A stretch of 64,000 bases of DNA. It comes from an uncultured Bacteroidales bacterium. Its GTDB lineage: Bacteria; Bacteroidota; Bacteroidia; Bacteroidales; Muribaculaceae. The notes beneath the pieces are model-generated. The model was not told the origin of the DNA, searched no databases, and was given only the letters and a program-made list of their open reading frames with translations. Location: NCBI GenBank assembly GCA_902776835.1, contig CACYRK010000021.1, positions 1 through 64,000 of the forward strand, in the 5' to 3' direction. Positions 1 to 8,051 of the stretch are shown one piece after another. Position 1 is the stretch's first letter. Every line of letters begins with the position of its first letter. The translations under genes and the position numbers were made by a program.

Positions 1-102
1 AAAAACGAGACATGTTACGGAGAAAACAAAAAAATCACAGCATAACGAAAAAAAATCCGCGTTTTACTTGCACAGGAACATAGAATGCCGTCCCTTTGAT
101 TT

Positions 103-702
103 TTAGAGGATGCGGCCGGCGCATTGGAAGTGTTCAACCCAGTAGTTCTGGTTGAGGTCGCTGACCATCACGCCTCGCGACGATGAGGCGTGGACAAACT
201 TGTTGTCACGCAGGTAGATGCCAACATGTGTGATGCGGCTCGACTTGCCGTTGTTGAAAAATACCAAGTCGGCCTCCTGGAGTTCGTTGCGCTTTACGGG
301 TTTGCAGTTTTTTTCGAATATCCGGGCTGAATTGCGCTCAATGTCGATGTTGTACACATTTCGATACACCATCATGACCATTCCCGAGCAGTCGGTGCCC
401 ACGCCACACTCCTGGGCGGCATATTTATATGGCGTGCCGAGCCATCGCTTCAGTTCGGCGTACAACACCTTGTTGTCGCCGCGACGCAGTTTGATGTTCA
501 AGGTTTTCCAATCGTCGTCGGCATTTTGCTTGTCGTTGTCGTCGTGGCCGTGTCGGCCGCTGTCGTCGTTGCGCGCATGTCGGTGGCGAGGATATTTACC
601 ATGGTTAGAGGTGTTGATGCCCTTGTGACACGACGCCTGCGCCAGCATCAGCAACAGCAAAGCCAGCCACAAGCACAATCGGTTGTTTTTCACAGCGCGC
701 AT
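103..702 (-). CDS. NlpC/P60 family cell-wall hydrolase, lipoprotein
   Basis: Predicted peptidoglycan hydrolase of the NlpC/P60 (C40) cysteine-peptidase family, anchored in the envelope. The N-terminus has a hydrophobic run (residues 10-22) followed by AQASC, making Cys25 the likely lipidated residue. Residues 26-70 are a His/Asp/Arg-rich linker. The catalytic domain covers about 75-199, with Cys105 in GTDCSG, His159 in THVG and His171 in FVHAS as the likely triad. Length (199 aa) fits a stand-alone domain plus linker. The gene follows the DUF5606 gene, but a terminator-like hairpin separates them, so it may have its own transcript. Bond specificity cannot be read from the sequence. Confidence 0.9.
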   Translation of the reverse strand: MRAVKNNRLCLWLALLLLMLAQASCHKGINTSNHGKYPRHRHARNDDSGRHGHDDNDKQNADDDWKTLNIKLRRGDNKVLYAELKRWLGTPYKYAAQECGVGTDCSGMVMMVYRNVYNIDIERNSARIFEKNCKPVKRNELQEADLVFFNNGKSSRITHVGIYLRDNKFVHASSSRGVMVSDLNQNYWVEHFQCAGRIL

Positions 703-709
703 GAGTTAT

Positions 710-749
710 AAAAGATCAAGTTCTGAGGCTGTAATCGCCCCAGAACTTG
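710..749 (-). terminator. Hairpin terminator after the DUF5606 gene
   Basis: Inverted repeat CAAGTTCTG (717-725) / CAGAACTTG (741-749). Read on the minus strand it is followed by ATCTTTT. It sits between the DUF5606 stop and the NlpC/P60 start and probably ends the nusB-DUF5606 transcript. Confidence 0.6.
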
Positions 750-758
750 AATGTGGAT

Positions 759-1199
759 TTACTCGTCTTTCTTTTCGTCGGCATTGTCGCCCTCGGGCGT
801 TTCCTCTTTCTCAGGGAGGAACGAGGTGTATCCGGCACCCACGAGCAGGTTGTACCAGTTGATTACTTTCTTGATGTCGCTCTTGTAGACACGATCCTGG
901 TCATAGTCAGGCAACACCTGGATGAAGAAATCGTGGATTTGCTCAGCGGTCTCGTACTTCTTGGTGTCGATTGCCTTGCCGTCGAACTTGTCGAAAATCG
1001 ACTGCATGACCTGCCCCAGAGGCACGTCGTCGCCAGTGGTGTACATCGAGATGTCGCCCAGCGAGATAATCTTGTCGCGCGAGTAAGCCGGCAGGCGTTT
1101 TCCGTCGACCAGGCTCTTGAGCACGATCATATTTTTACCATAAGAAATCAACTCGTATAATCCCGATTTTCCCGAGATTGCCAATACTTTTTTCAGCAT
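759..1199 (-). CDS. DUF5606 domain protein
   Basis: Small cytoplasmic protein (146 aa) of a family found throughout Bacteroidetes, annotated as DUF5606; function unknown. The conserved part is residues 1-120, opening with MLKKVLAISGKSGLYEL. The last 20 residues are an acidic tail rich in Glu, Asp and Lys. There is no signal peptide or membrane segment. It is the last gene of the run nusB - yajC - YbbR - coaE - DUF5606, which share strand and short spacing, so it is probably co-transcribed with them. Family assignment is from recognition of the conserved N-terminus. Confidence 0.85.
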   Translation of the reverse strand: MLKKVLAISGKSGLYELISYGKNMIVLKSLVDGKRLPAYSRDKIISLGDISMYTTGDDVPLGQVMQSIFDKFDGKAIDTKKYETAEQIHDFFIQVLPDYDQDRVYKSDIKKVINWYNLLVGAGYTSFLPEKEETPEGDNADEKKDE

Positions 1200-1250
1200 A
1201 ATAAGTTTCTAATATTTAATAAATTATAATACAAATTCTCGTGTAATGCT

Positions 1251-1823
1251 TTAGCGGTCTTTTTGGCCAAGCAAAGCCATCACTTGTGGCAACACGGCCG
1301 TGTTGCCGTCGTTGACGATGCGGCAGAAATCAGGGCTCGGCGTCTCGACGCTCTGTGCCTGCATGCGCTGCCTGACGCGGCTCTCGTCGACACCGTTGCG
1401 CGCCATCACGCGCTTGATGCGCACGTCGATGGGCGCGTCGACCCACCATACGCGGTTAGCCACCTTGTCGAGTCGGCTGGTGCGCACAATTGCCGTTTCG
1501 GCAAAGCATAGCGCGCCGTCTTGGCTGTCGCGCCACCGCTGCAAGTCGCGCGCCACGGCGGGGTGCACAGCGGCGTTGATTGCGGCCAGCAAAGCCGCAT
1601 CGCCGAAGATGCGGCGGCTCACGTAGTCACGGTCGAGACGGCCGTCGCGGTAAGCCTCGGCGCCGAGCAACTGGGTGAGCGCGTCGCGCAGGTCGCCGTC
1701 GTGCTCCATGAGCCACTTGGCGCGGCTGTCGCAGTCGTAGACGGGATAGCCCATCACCTCGACCATGCGCGAGACCACACTTTTTCCGCTTCCTATTCCG
1801 CCAGCAATAACTATCAGTTCCAC
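1251..1823 (-). CDS. coaE: Dephospho-CoA kinase
   Basis: Last step of coenzyme A biosynthesis: ATP-dependent phosphorylation of the 3'-hydroxyl of dephospho-CoA in the cytoplasm. The P-loop GGIGSGKS lies at residues 8-15. The region DCDSRAK near residue 30 fits the substrate-binding part of the family, and a lid-like segment with RVMARNGVDESRVRQRM follows at about 138-155. The 190-aa length is typical. It begins 6 bp after the YbbR gene stop, consistent with translational coupling in one operon. Confidence 0.93.
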   Translation of the reverse strand: MELIVIAGGIGSGKSVVSRMVEVMGYPVYDCDSRAKWLMEHDGDLRDALTQLLGAEAYRDGRLDRDYVSRRIFGDAALLAAINAAVHPAVARDLQRWRDSQDGALCFAETAIVRTSRLDKVANRVWWVDAPIDVRIKRVMARNGVDESRVRQRMQAQSVETPSPDFCRIVNDGNTAVLPQVMALLGQKDR

Positions 1824-1829
1824 AACGCG

Positions 1830-2804
1830 TTATTGTTTCTCAATCATATATTCCACGCTGTCGAGCGCCAGTCGCACATCCTGATAAGAGCCGGGCGACT
1901 CCCCTACTCCGATGGCCACCTTACGGTTGCCGGGCACGATGCTGTTGTAGTCGACCACGGCGGTAATCTCGTCGTTATGGTTGCGGGCGGCACTCATGGG
2001 CGCACGGAAACTCACATCGACGCTCGACGGGAAGACGATTACGCGAATGCCGTTAGGCACGTTGCGCACCGAAACGGGAATGCGCTGCGTGTGGGTAATC
2101 ATCTTCTCGATGGGCACCATGATGTCGATATATCGCGGCTCGATGACGACACCCTTGATTGGCGACACGGTGACGCGCCGATGCAGTGTGTCGGTCAGGT
2201 CGTTGAGTTTGACGTGATAGGTGTAGACTTCGGTAATTTCTTGCAGCGACGCCTTGTCGCCATAGACCACCACCGAGTCGGCACTGCGCTCAATCACACC
2301 GTTTTGCGCATATAGCATCGCCGGATTAACTTCGATATCAAGCACCACAGGCACGAGTTTTCCGGGCAAGTCGGTGAACTTTGCCGTTATGCTCTCGGGC
2401 AGGATGGTGAGTGTCGACGGATTGCGGTTAAGCAGCCGGCTGACGAGTTTGCGCATATTGCTGGCATCGACGCGAAACTGGCTGATGCCGTCGCTATAGT
2501 CGCCAAAGCGCAACTCGAGTTTCGGCGTTTCCCAAAACATGTACTTGATGAAACTCGTGCCGCGGTCGTTGACGTTGACGGTTATAGTGTCGGGGATGTT
2601 GTTGAGGAAGCGCACGTTTTGGGGTATGCCAGTGATCACCACCGGCACCTCGACGTCGACGTTAATCGAGTTGTTGAACGTGAGAAAGCCCCAAAAGATA
2701 GCCGAAATCAGCACAAAGAACAGGTAAAGCAGCACCGAGCGGGTGCGGCTGTCCTTGACGCGGAACGCGGTGATGCGCTTGAAGAAATCGGCTATTCGGC
2801 TCAT
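1830..2804 (-). CDS. YbbR-like domain protein
   Basis: Membrane-anchored protein with one N-terminal transmembrane segment (about residues 24-43) and an extracytoplasmic part built of YbbR-type beta-rich repeats (about 50-320), recognisable from VPVVITGIP, GKLVPVVLDIEV and RIPVSVRNVPNGIRV. In Firmicutes the YbbR protein CdaR modulates the cyclic-di-AMP synthase CdaA. No cyclase gene is adjacent here, so that role is not shown. It lies between yajC (15-bp gap) and coaE (6-bp gap), a common Bacteroidetes arrangement. Length 324 aa. Confidence 0.85.
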   Translation of the reverse strand: MSRIADFFKRITAFRVKDSRTRSVLLYLFFVLISAIFWGFLTFNNSINVDVEVPVVITGIPQNVRFLNNIPDTITVNVNDRGTSFIKYMFWETPKLELRFGDYSDGISQFRVDASNMRKLVSRLLNRNPSTLTILPESITAKFTDLPGKLVPVVLDIEVNPAMLYAQNGVIERSADSVVVYGDKASLQEITEVYTYHVKLNDLTDTLHRRVTVSPIKGVVIEPRYIDIMVPIEKMITHTQRIPVSVRNVPNGIRVIVFPSSVDVSFRAPMSAARNHNDEITAVVDYNSIVPGNRKVAIGVGESPGSYQDVRLALDSVEYMIEKQ

Positions 2805-2819
2805 CGTGTAGCGATTAAA

Positions 2820-3164
2820 TTACTTGCCAGGCTCAGCGCCGGTTTCGGCCACCTCCTGTGCAGTTTGGTAAATCATTGCCTTGTCGATGGTGATACGCAC
2901 ACCGTCGGCAACCTCAAGAATCACAGTGCTGTCCTTGATGGTCACGATGCGTCCGTAGATGCCACCGGCAGTCATCACCTTGTCGCCTTTCTTCAGGCTC
3001 GAGCGGAACTCGTTGATCTTCTTCTGCTTCTGCTGTTGCGGGCGAATCATGAAGAAATAGAAGATTGCGATAAGGGCAACAATCATAATCAGACTGCTAT
3101 AGTCGGCTATACCGCCACTGGGTGCAGCACCTTGTGCCGCTTGCAAAAGAATCGTTGATAACAT
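2820..3164 (-). CDS. yajC: Preprotein translocase subunit YajC
   Basis: Small accessory subunit of the SecDF-YajC complex that assists protein export at the inner membrane. One transmembrane helix spans about residues 22-41 and is followed by the signature FFMIRPQQQKQKK, then the basic and beta-rich cytoplasmic domain (KKGDKVMTAGGIYGRI). The 114-aa length is normal. It is the second gene of the nusB operon. Confidence 0.95.
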   Translation of the reverse strand: MLSTILLQAAQGAAPSGGIADYSSLIMIVALIAIFYFFMIRPQQQKQKKINEFRSSLKKGDKVMTAGGIYGRIVTIKDSTVILEVADGVRITIDKAMIYQTAQEVAETGAEPGK

Positions 3165-3198
3165 AATAATGTGTGTATTTGTTTATGAATAATTGTTC

Positions 3199-4143
3199 TT
3201 ATTTTTTTGGCTTTGCCCCGCGCGGGAGGTCGAGGCTGTGAGCGATGCCGTTGAGCACACCGTTGACAAACTGTCCGCTGTTGGGCGTGCTGAATATCTT
3301 TGCCAACTCGATGTACTCGTTAAGGGTTACGCTCACGGGGATGGTGAGGTAATAGTGGCGCATCTCGCTGATTGCGGCGCACATGATGATGCGGTCCATC
3401 AAGGCCACACGCTCGTGGCTCCAGCGCGAGGTGTCGACGGCCTTGTCGATGAGCATGTTGTTCTCCTCCATCTCGTCGATGGCCCAGCCGAAAAGGTCCT
3501 CGCCGAAGCGGGCATCCTCCTCGTCTTTGTACATGGGCATGATGGGCTTGTCGTCGCCCGTCTCAAAGCGCCGGATGGTCTTGATGGCAAACTGGCTCAT
3601 CACGTCGCAGTCTTCGATGCTCCAATGCACCGACATGTTCTCGATATGGTCGATAAAGTCCTCGTCGTTGGCCAGGAGGTTCTTGATCAGGTTGCGCCAC
3701 AGTTCGCAGTCGTCGCCCAAGGTGGTATCCTGCTCGCCGCGCTGCATGTAAGCCTTGTAGTAATCGCTGTTGAGCACCTTGTCGAGCAGCAAGCGCATGA
3801 ACACGATGTCGTCGGTCCACGACACGTTGTGGTGTTCGCAATACTCGCTGAAGTCCTCGTTGGCGTTAAGCAGTTTCACCAAGCGGTTGTCGATAAACCG
3901 GGTGTCGGGATTCATCTCCTCCTCGGTGGGCAAGAACTTGTTGCGCGCGTCGTCGAGTCGGCGATCCTGCATGCTGGTGAGTTCGACAATCAGTTGCAAG
4001 AAGTAAAAATACAACTCGTAAGACTTGTCGAAACTGTTCTGCAGTTCATGCACGGCTTGCTTCACGGTGCGGTCGGGGCGGTTGAGCACATAACTGTAGA
4101 GAGCCTGAATGACCTTTACCCTAATCAAAAAACGGTTAATCAT
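3199..4143 (-). CDS. nusB: Transcription antitermination factor NusB, long form
   Basis: NusB binds BoxA RNA with NusE (S10) to protect rRNA transcripts from premature termination. The C-terminal part (about 170-305) carries the classic helical NusB domain with RVALMDRIIMCAAISEM and PVSVTLNEYIELAKIFSTPNSGQFVNGVL, shown here in pieces shorter than the run. The N-terminus starts MINRFLIRVKVIQALYSY, also NusB-like. At 314 aa it is about twice the E. coli protein, as is usual in Bacteroidetes, the extra being a middle insertion. It heads the operon to yajC and coaE; a promoter and leader hairpin lie upstream. Confidence 0.92.
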   Translation of the reverse strand: MINRFLIRVKVIQALYSYVLNRPDRTVKQAVHELQNSFDKSYELYFYFLQLIVELTSMQDRRLDDARNKFLPTEEEMNPDTRFIDNRLVKLLNANEDFSEYCEHHNVSWTDDIVFMRLLLDKVLNSDYYKAYMQRGEQDTTLGDDCELWRNLIKNLLANDEDFIDHIENMSVHWSIEDCDVMSQFAIKTIRRFETGDDKPIMPMYKDEEDARFGEDLFGWAIDEMEENNMLIDKAVDTSRWSHERVALMDRIIMCAAISEMRHYYLTIPVSVTLNEYIELAKIFSTPNSGQFVNGVLNGIAHSLDLPRGAKPKK

Positions 4144-4208
4144 ATCTTTTAAATCACATTTTATTTCTTTGCCAGCGACAGCGCCGCGAGCAAAAAAGAA
4201 TACAAACT

Positions 4209-4239
4209 AAAAGATGGCCACGAGCGTTAACTCGCCATC
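4209..4239 (-). promoter_or_regulatory. Hairpin with U-run in the nusB leader
   Basis: Imperfect inverted repeat at 4213-4239: GATGGCGAG pairs with CTCG-TG-GCCATC as read on the minus strand, followed directly by TTTT. It lies between the predicted nusB promoter (4311-4343) and the nusB start, 66 bases ahead of it. It could attenuate nusB or end the upstream 4400-4933 transcript. Confidence 0.4.
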
Positions 4240-4310
4240 AATCAAGAAGTTAACCCACTCACAATGATTACCGGCGGCAAAATGTGAGCCACGGCACAAT
4301 TTCTTGAGTA

Positions 4311-4343
4311 CAAAATTAGTGAAATTTTCGTTACGAGCGGCAA
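4311..4343 (-). promoter_or_regulatory. Predicted promoter for the nusB operon
   Basis: On the minus strand TAATTTTG (4311-4318) matches the Bacteroidetes -7 element TAnnTTTG. A TTG at 4341-4343 sits 22 nt upstream as the -33 element. The implied leader is about 160 nt. Confidence 0.5.
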
Positions 4344-4399
4344 TTTTTGGGCAACATTTTGCTGCACCGTCTTTGCGAGAAAGAGTTTTTGCCGTCGCG

Positions 4400-4933
4400 T
4401 CAGCCCATCTTCACCATGTGATAGCCCATGCGCTTGAGTTGCACCGCCGAGCCCATCAGGTACAGTTGGCTCAGGCAGGCCACGTAAGCCTCGAGGGCCT
4501 CGCGCGTCCCGGGCTCGATGTTTTGGTGCATCAAGGTGTTGTAGACCCTTGCCGAGCACTCCCCCACCAACTTTTCGGTCGCCGCGATGTCGTCGCCGCG
4601 CAGCAAAAGCACATCGTTGAGGATGTACTCATCGAGGTTGTCGTAGCCGCGCTTGTCGCGCATATAGGCGTAGAGGTCGTCGATGTTTGAGTAGATTTCC
4701 CACTCGGCGTCCCAATACTTAGCCACCGCCATGCCGATGTACATCATCCATCCGAGCGACGCGGTGGGGAAATCCTGAAACTCGCGGATGCCGTCGGGCA
4801 GGTAGGCATTGGCAATTTCGGGCCACTTTTGCTCCACGTCGGGGCAGTCGGGGATGCGCTCGTCCACCTCGTTCATCATCAGCAGAAACTGATGCAGGTC
4901 GCGGCCCAAGTTTTTTTCGAATATCTCGTTCAT
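4400..4933 (-). CDS. Conserved Bacteroidales protein of unknown function
   Basis: 177-aa soluble, acidic, mainly helical protein that I do not recognise beyond a general resemblance to conserved Bacteroidales hypotheticals. No signal peptide or membrane segment is seen. Aromatic-rich stretches include GWMMYIGMAVAKYWDAEW (about 61-78) and LYAYMRDKRGYDNLDEYIL. It is transcribed divergently from the DUF169 gene, with back-to-back TAnnTTTG elements in the 81-bp gap. A reading frame with a clear codon bias and its own promoter supports it as a real gene. Confidence 0.7.
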   Translation of the reverse strand: MNEIFEKNLGRDLHQFLLMMNEVDERIPDCPDVEQKWPEIANAYLPDGIREFQDFPTASLGWMMYIGMAVAKYWDAEWEIYSNIDDLYAYMRDKRGYDNLDEYILNDVLLLRGDDIAATEKLVGECSARVYNTLMHQNIEPGTREALEAYVACLSQLYLMGSAVQLKRMGYHMVKMG

Positions 4934-4958
4934 AATCCTCGGTCAATTGTTTAGACCA

Positions 4959-4966
4959 CAAAATTA
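4959..4966 (-). promoter_or_regulatory. Predicted -7 promoter element for the 4400-4933 gene
   Basis: CAAAATTA on the plus strand is TAATTTTG on the minus strand, a match to TAnnTTTG 26 bases before the start codon. No clear -33 TTG was found at normal spacing. Confidence 0.4.
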
Positions 4967-4988
4967 CTCAGAATTGGCGAAAAAACAC

Positions 4989-4996
4989 TATATTTG
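4989..4996 (+). promoter_or_regulatory. Predicted -7 promoter element for the DUF169 gene
   Basis: TATATTTG matches TAnnTTTG. It overlaps the TTG codon at 4994, which argues that translation starts at the downstream ATG (5015) and not at that TTG. Confidence 0.5.
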
Positions 4997-5014
4997 TCCC
5001 CAAAAAAGAATGTT

Positions 5015-5725
5015 ATGGAGATAAAGGAATTCATTCAAAACTACCGTGAGGCCTTCGGCAGTAAGGCGTCGCTGCCGCTGCTGTTCGGCTACAGCGACAC
5101 GGCGGTTGCCGACACTGCAAAAATAGGCGGCTGCTTCTTCAAGGGGCTGCAAGCGGCGCGCGAGGGCCAGCCCGTCGCCCTTAGCGTCGACGTCATTGGC
5201 TGTGGCGGCGGCAAACTCTACACCGGATTTAGCGACATGCCCCAGCATGTGCCGGGCTTTGTGTCGCTGAAGGAGAAGTACAAGAAAACGCCCGAGATAG
5301 TTGTGGACTACGTGAACGCCCTGGGCATCACACGCGCCACAAAGCCGTATCTGAACTTCATAAGAATCGACCAGGCCGAGTCGTTCGAGGGCACCGAGGG
5401 CATCCTGTTTTTTGCCACGCCCGACATGCTTTCGGGCCTGTGCGGATGGGCATTCTACGACAGCAACGAGCCCGATGCCGTGGTGTCGCAATTCGGCTCG
5501 GGATGCAGCACGGTGGTGTCGATGGCAGTGAGTGAAAACGCCAAGTGCGGACATCGCTGCTTCCTCGGGCTTTTCGACCCGTCGGTGCGCCCCTGGGTCG
5601 GCAAGGACGAACTGAGTTTCACCATCCCCTACAGTCGCTTCACCACGATGGTCGAAACGATGAAGCAGTGCTTCCTCTTCGACTCGCACGCATGGACAAT
5701 GATTAAACAACAATTGGAGGAATGA
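5015..5725 (+). CDS. DUF169 domain protein
   Basis: Cytoplasmic protein of the DUF169 (COG2043) family; molecular function unknown. Conserved features include the glycine/cysteine-rich DVIGCGGGK (about 60-68) and the region AVVSQFGSGCSTVVSMAVS (about 155-173). I chose the ATG at 5015 (MEIKEFIQNYREAFG) because an upstream in-frame TTG at 4994 lies inside the predicted -7 promoter element. The product has 236 aa. The stop overlaps the next start by ATGA, so it is translationally coupled to the FKBP gene. Confidence 0.8.
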   Translation: MEIKEFIQNYREAFGSKASLPLLFGYSDTAVADTAKIGGCFFKGLQAAREGQPVALSVDVIGCGGGKLYTGFSDMPQHVPGFVSLKEKYKKTPEIVVDYVNALGITRATKPYLNFIRIDQAESFEGTEGILFFATPDMLSGLCGWAFYDSNEPDAVVSQFGSGCSTVVSMAVSENAKCGHRCFLGLFDPSVRPWVGKDELSFTIPYSRFTTMVETMKQCFLFDSHAWTMIKQQLEE

Positions 5726-6126
5726 AAATTACAAAGCAAGAATACTACCAAGCAAACAAGGACTGGCTCGCCGCCAAGTCGCAAGAGCCCGGGGTGAAAG
5801 CCCTCGCTAAAGGCGTTTATTACAAGGTGCTTGCCGAGGGCGATGCCGCAAGCGCCCAGCCCACCCTGCGCAGCGTCATCACCGCGCACTATACCGGCAA
5901 GACCATCGACGGCAAGCAGTTCGACAGCAGCCGTGGCGGCGCACCATTAGCATGCCGCCTATTCAACCTGATTGAAGGCTGGGTGGTCGCCATGCAGCAG
6001 ATGCACATCGGCGACAAATGGGAGGTGTACATCCCTGCCGAGATGGGCTACGGCAAGCACTCGCAACCCGGCATCCCCGGCGGCTCAACCCTGATTTTCG
6101 AAATCGAACTCTTGGGCATAGCGTAA
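5722..6126 (+). CDS. FKBP-type peptidyl-prolyl cis-trans isomerase
   Basis: Catalyses prolyl isomerisation in protein folding. The FKBP domain fills about residues 30-134: HYTGKTIDGKQFDSS, an EGWVVAMQQMHIGDKWEVYIP segment in shortened form, and YGKHSQPGIPGGSTLIFEIELL. No signal peptide is present, so it is probably cytoplasmic, unlike the exported FKBPs common in this phylum. Its start overlaps the DUF169 stop by four bases. Confidence 0.9.
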   Translation: MKITKQEYYQANKDWLAAKSQEPGVKALAKGVYYKVLAEGDAASAQPTLRSVITAHYTGKTIDGKQFDSSRGGAPLACRLFNLIEGWVVAMQQMHIGDKWEVYIPAEMGYGKHSQPGIPGGSTLIFEIELLGIA

Positions 6127-6144
6127 GTTTTCTCTACAGTTTGT

Positions 6145-6294
6145 TTTCTGCGCGAAGCGCACTCACATCGCGTAAAGGAGTGCGCTCTAACGGGCGGAAA
6201 TTTATGAAAATTAAAAATTACACGACTAATTATTTAAAATAACGTCAGGTCGTGCAATTTTCTTAATTCTAAAATTTCTGCGTGAAGCGCACTC
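6145..6294. repeat. Intergenic palindromic repeat element
   Basis: This gap between convergent genes holds an imperfect palindrome with arms 6197-6225 and 6249-6279 (ending ACACGAC / GTCGTG), bracketed by outer modules GGAGTGCGCT (about 6177) and AAGCGCACTC (6285-6294). The right module (6274-6294) is identical over 21 bases, reversed, to 26224-26244. The stretch 6145-6164 is identical over 20 bases, reversed, to 26355-26374. It therefore belongs to the same dispersed family as the tandem array at 26.2 kb. Confidence 0.7.
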
Positions 6295-6337
6295 TTTTCA
6301 TGCAACCTATTGCACTATGAATAAGGTGCTTACATTG

Positions 6338-6763
6338 TTAGGGTTTCCAGAGGAACAGGCCTTCGGATGATGCTATTTGGCGGAGGATTGACAGGGTGTC
6401 GTCATCGGGGTTGTAGATCGTCATGTAAGTGTCGTCGCGGTCGGCCACAATCATGGCGTCGGCGCCTTTCAGCAACACATACACCGGGCGGCGGTGGCAC
6501 AACCACTCATGGAGCAAAGCCGGGGCTGGGTTGAGCGTCCACTCGCCTTCAGCAATGCCCACGTCGATGTCGTCGTAGCAGTTGAGTTTGAGCAGCACAT
6601 TGGCAAACTTCTCGCTTAACTTGGCCATGCGACTCTCGGTGCGGAAGTACTCCTCGACACGGAAATACTGCCCTCGACTGCCTTTTGGCACCTGCTTGGG
6701 CAAGATGTCGACGACCCAATAGGGTTTCTCGAGATATTGGTCAATAATATTGCTATAATCCAT
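6338..6763 (-). CDS. Conserved protein of unknown function
   Basis: 141-aa cytoplasmic protein, not assigned to a family. It opens with MDYSNIIDQYLEKPYWVVDILP and has mixed alpha/beta character with no motif I can name. It follows the methyltransferase gene by 6 bp and is the last gene of the run msrA - PPOX - methyltransferase - this gene, so co-transcription is likely. Confidence 0.7.
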   Translation of the reverse strand: MDYSNIIDQYLEKPYWVVDILPKQVPKGSRGQYFRVEEYFRTESRMAKLSEKFANVLLKLNCYDDIDVGIAEGEWTLNPAPALLHEWLCHRRPVYVLLKGADAMIVADRDDTYMTIYNPDDDTLSILRQIASSEGLFLWKP

Positions 6764-6769
6764 TGTGAT

Positions 6770-7477
6770 TCAAAGTTTTGCGAGACGCGCGAGGTAGTCG
6801 TAGTGCTCGCCCTCGGCAACAACGTCCATTCGGTAACCAGCCTGGCGGGCCGCGGCCGCCAATGTGTCATGGTCAATGAATAGCCAGGGAAAAGGCTCGC
6901 CCACCGTGTCGCCATACTGCATGCGGTAGACGAGTTCGCCATAGTAGCCCTCGCCGGGATAGTCGAGCACGCCGTCGTCGTCGCGAAACACGTAACTGAT
7001 GTCCGATGAGTCGCAGAGCACCTGTCCGCCTGGGGCGAGGACGCGGTCGAGGTGGGCAAAAAATTGCGGCAGGCGGTCGAGCGTGCCCACGATGCCGATG
7101 CCATTCATCAGCATCAAGATGGTGTCGTAACTCTCGTTGAGGTCGAAGAAATCGCTCTCGACCGCTTTTTTCACGCCCCGCTGGCGCATGGTGGCCACGG
7201 CGAGCGGCGAGATGTCGACCGCGGTGACATCGATGCCTCGCCGCTGCAACTCCAGGGTGTGGCATCCGGCGCCAGCGCCCACGTCGAGAGTGCGCCCGCG
7301 AGCCTTGTCGAGGGCGCAGCGTTCCAGCACGGGCATGTCGTCAACCTGGCGGAAAAGCATGTCGACGGGAATCTCGTCCTCGTCGAACATTGGTGAGAAC
7401 ACCCTGAGCGTCGATGCCGTGCCGCGACGGTGGAAATCGGCAATAGCCTGACCCATAGGGTCGACAGTGGCTCTCAT
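6770..7477 (-). CDS. Class I SAM-dependent methyltransferase
   Basis: Rossmann-fold methyltransferase; substrate unknown. SAM-binding motif I is LDVGAGAGCHTLELQRRG (about 65-82). The acidic residue of motif II follows in VTAVDISPLA, and the post-motif region has FFDLNESYDTILMLMNGIG. The N-terminal 55 residues and the C-terminal part (YGELVYRMQYGD) probably shape the substrate site. Length 235 aa. One base separates it from the PPOX gene upstream. Confidence 0.88.
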   Translation of the reverse strand: MRATVDPMGQAIADFHRRGTASTLRVFSPMFDEDEIPVDMLFRQVDDMPVLERCALDKARGRTLDVGAGAGCHTLELQRRGIDVTAVDISPLAVATMRQRGVKKAVESDFFDLNESYDTILMLMNGIGIVGTLDRLPQFFAHLDRVLAPGGQVLCDSSDISYVFRDDDGVLDYPGEGYYGELVYRMQYGDTVGEPFPWLFIDHDTLAAAARQAGYRMDVVAEGEHYDYLARLAKL

Positions 7478-7478
7478 G

Positions 7479-8006
7479 TCAGAAGTGGATAGTGCGCTCG
7501 GGCGCGCCGAACGAGAAGAATCGTGCCGTGGCGTTGATGACTTGCAGCAAGGCGGTGTTGTCGTCGTCGGCGCTGTACATCGACTTGAGCATCTCGTTGC
7601 GGTTCAGGAACTCTTCCTTGACCGCTATCGAGTTCTCGTCGACAAGCGTGCCGCTCAGTCGCATCCACTCGCTGCCCGAGGGCTTGAGCGCGCAGATCTC
7701 AAACTTGCCATTGGCCTTGATTTGCTTGTACACGTCCTTGCGCTTGCCCGTCTGGATGTAAAAGCGGCCGTCGATGATTTCCGACACGCCGAAGGGGCGC
7801 ACGTGTGGCTGGTCGCCATCGACCGTGGCGATGAAGAACGCGCTGCACTCTTTGAGGAAATTCTGCACCTCTTGCATGTTTTGTTCCATAGTCGCTTTGC
7901 AGATTGTGTCGGTTGCCTGGCAGCAGTCGCCCACCGGGGGCAACGGTGTGCCGGCGCTGAGCGTGAGCGCCGTGAGAGCAACCAGTGTGAATAATATGTG
8001 TTTCAT
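7479..8006 (-). CDS. Exported pyridoxamine 5'-phosphate oxidase-like flavoprotein
   Basis: The C-terminal two thirds (about residues 40-175) resemble the PPOX-like split-barrel flavin-binding fold: FFIATVDGDQPHVRPFGV, FYIQTGKRKDVYKQIKANG and EWMRLSGTLV. Before it lies a typical signal peptide (MKHILFTLVALTALTLSAG) and a short Cys-containing segment (GDCCQATDTIC). Most PPOX-like proteins are cytoplasmic, so the export signal is unusual. The gene sits between msrA and the methyltransferase. Substrate and flavin cannot be determined from sequence. Confidence 0.82.
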   Translation of the reverse strand: MKHILFTLVALTALTLSAGTPLPPVGDCCQATDTICKATMEQNMQEVQNFLKECSAFFIATVDGDQPHVRPFGVSEIIDGRFYIQTGKRKDVYKQIKANGKFEICALKPSGSEWMRLSGTLVDENSIAVKEEFLNRNEMLKSMYSADDDNTALLQVINATARFFSFGAPERTIHF

Positions 8007-8051
8007 TACTATTGTGATGAGTGTGATTAATTATCTTGGCAGTCGCACGCG

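Noticed and set aside
6018-6242. Small plus-strand gene after the FKBP gene
   Set aside because: It overlaps the FKBP 3' end in another frame and runs into the palindromic repeat; no signal supports it.
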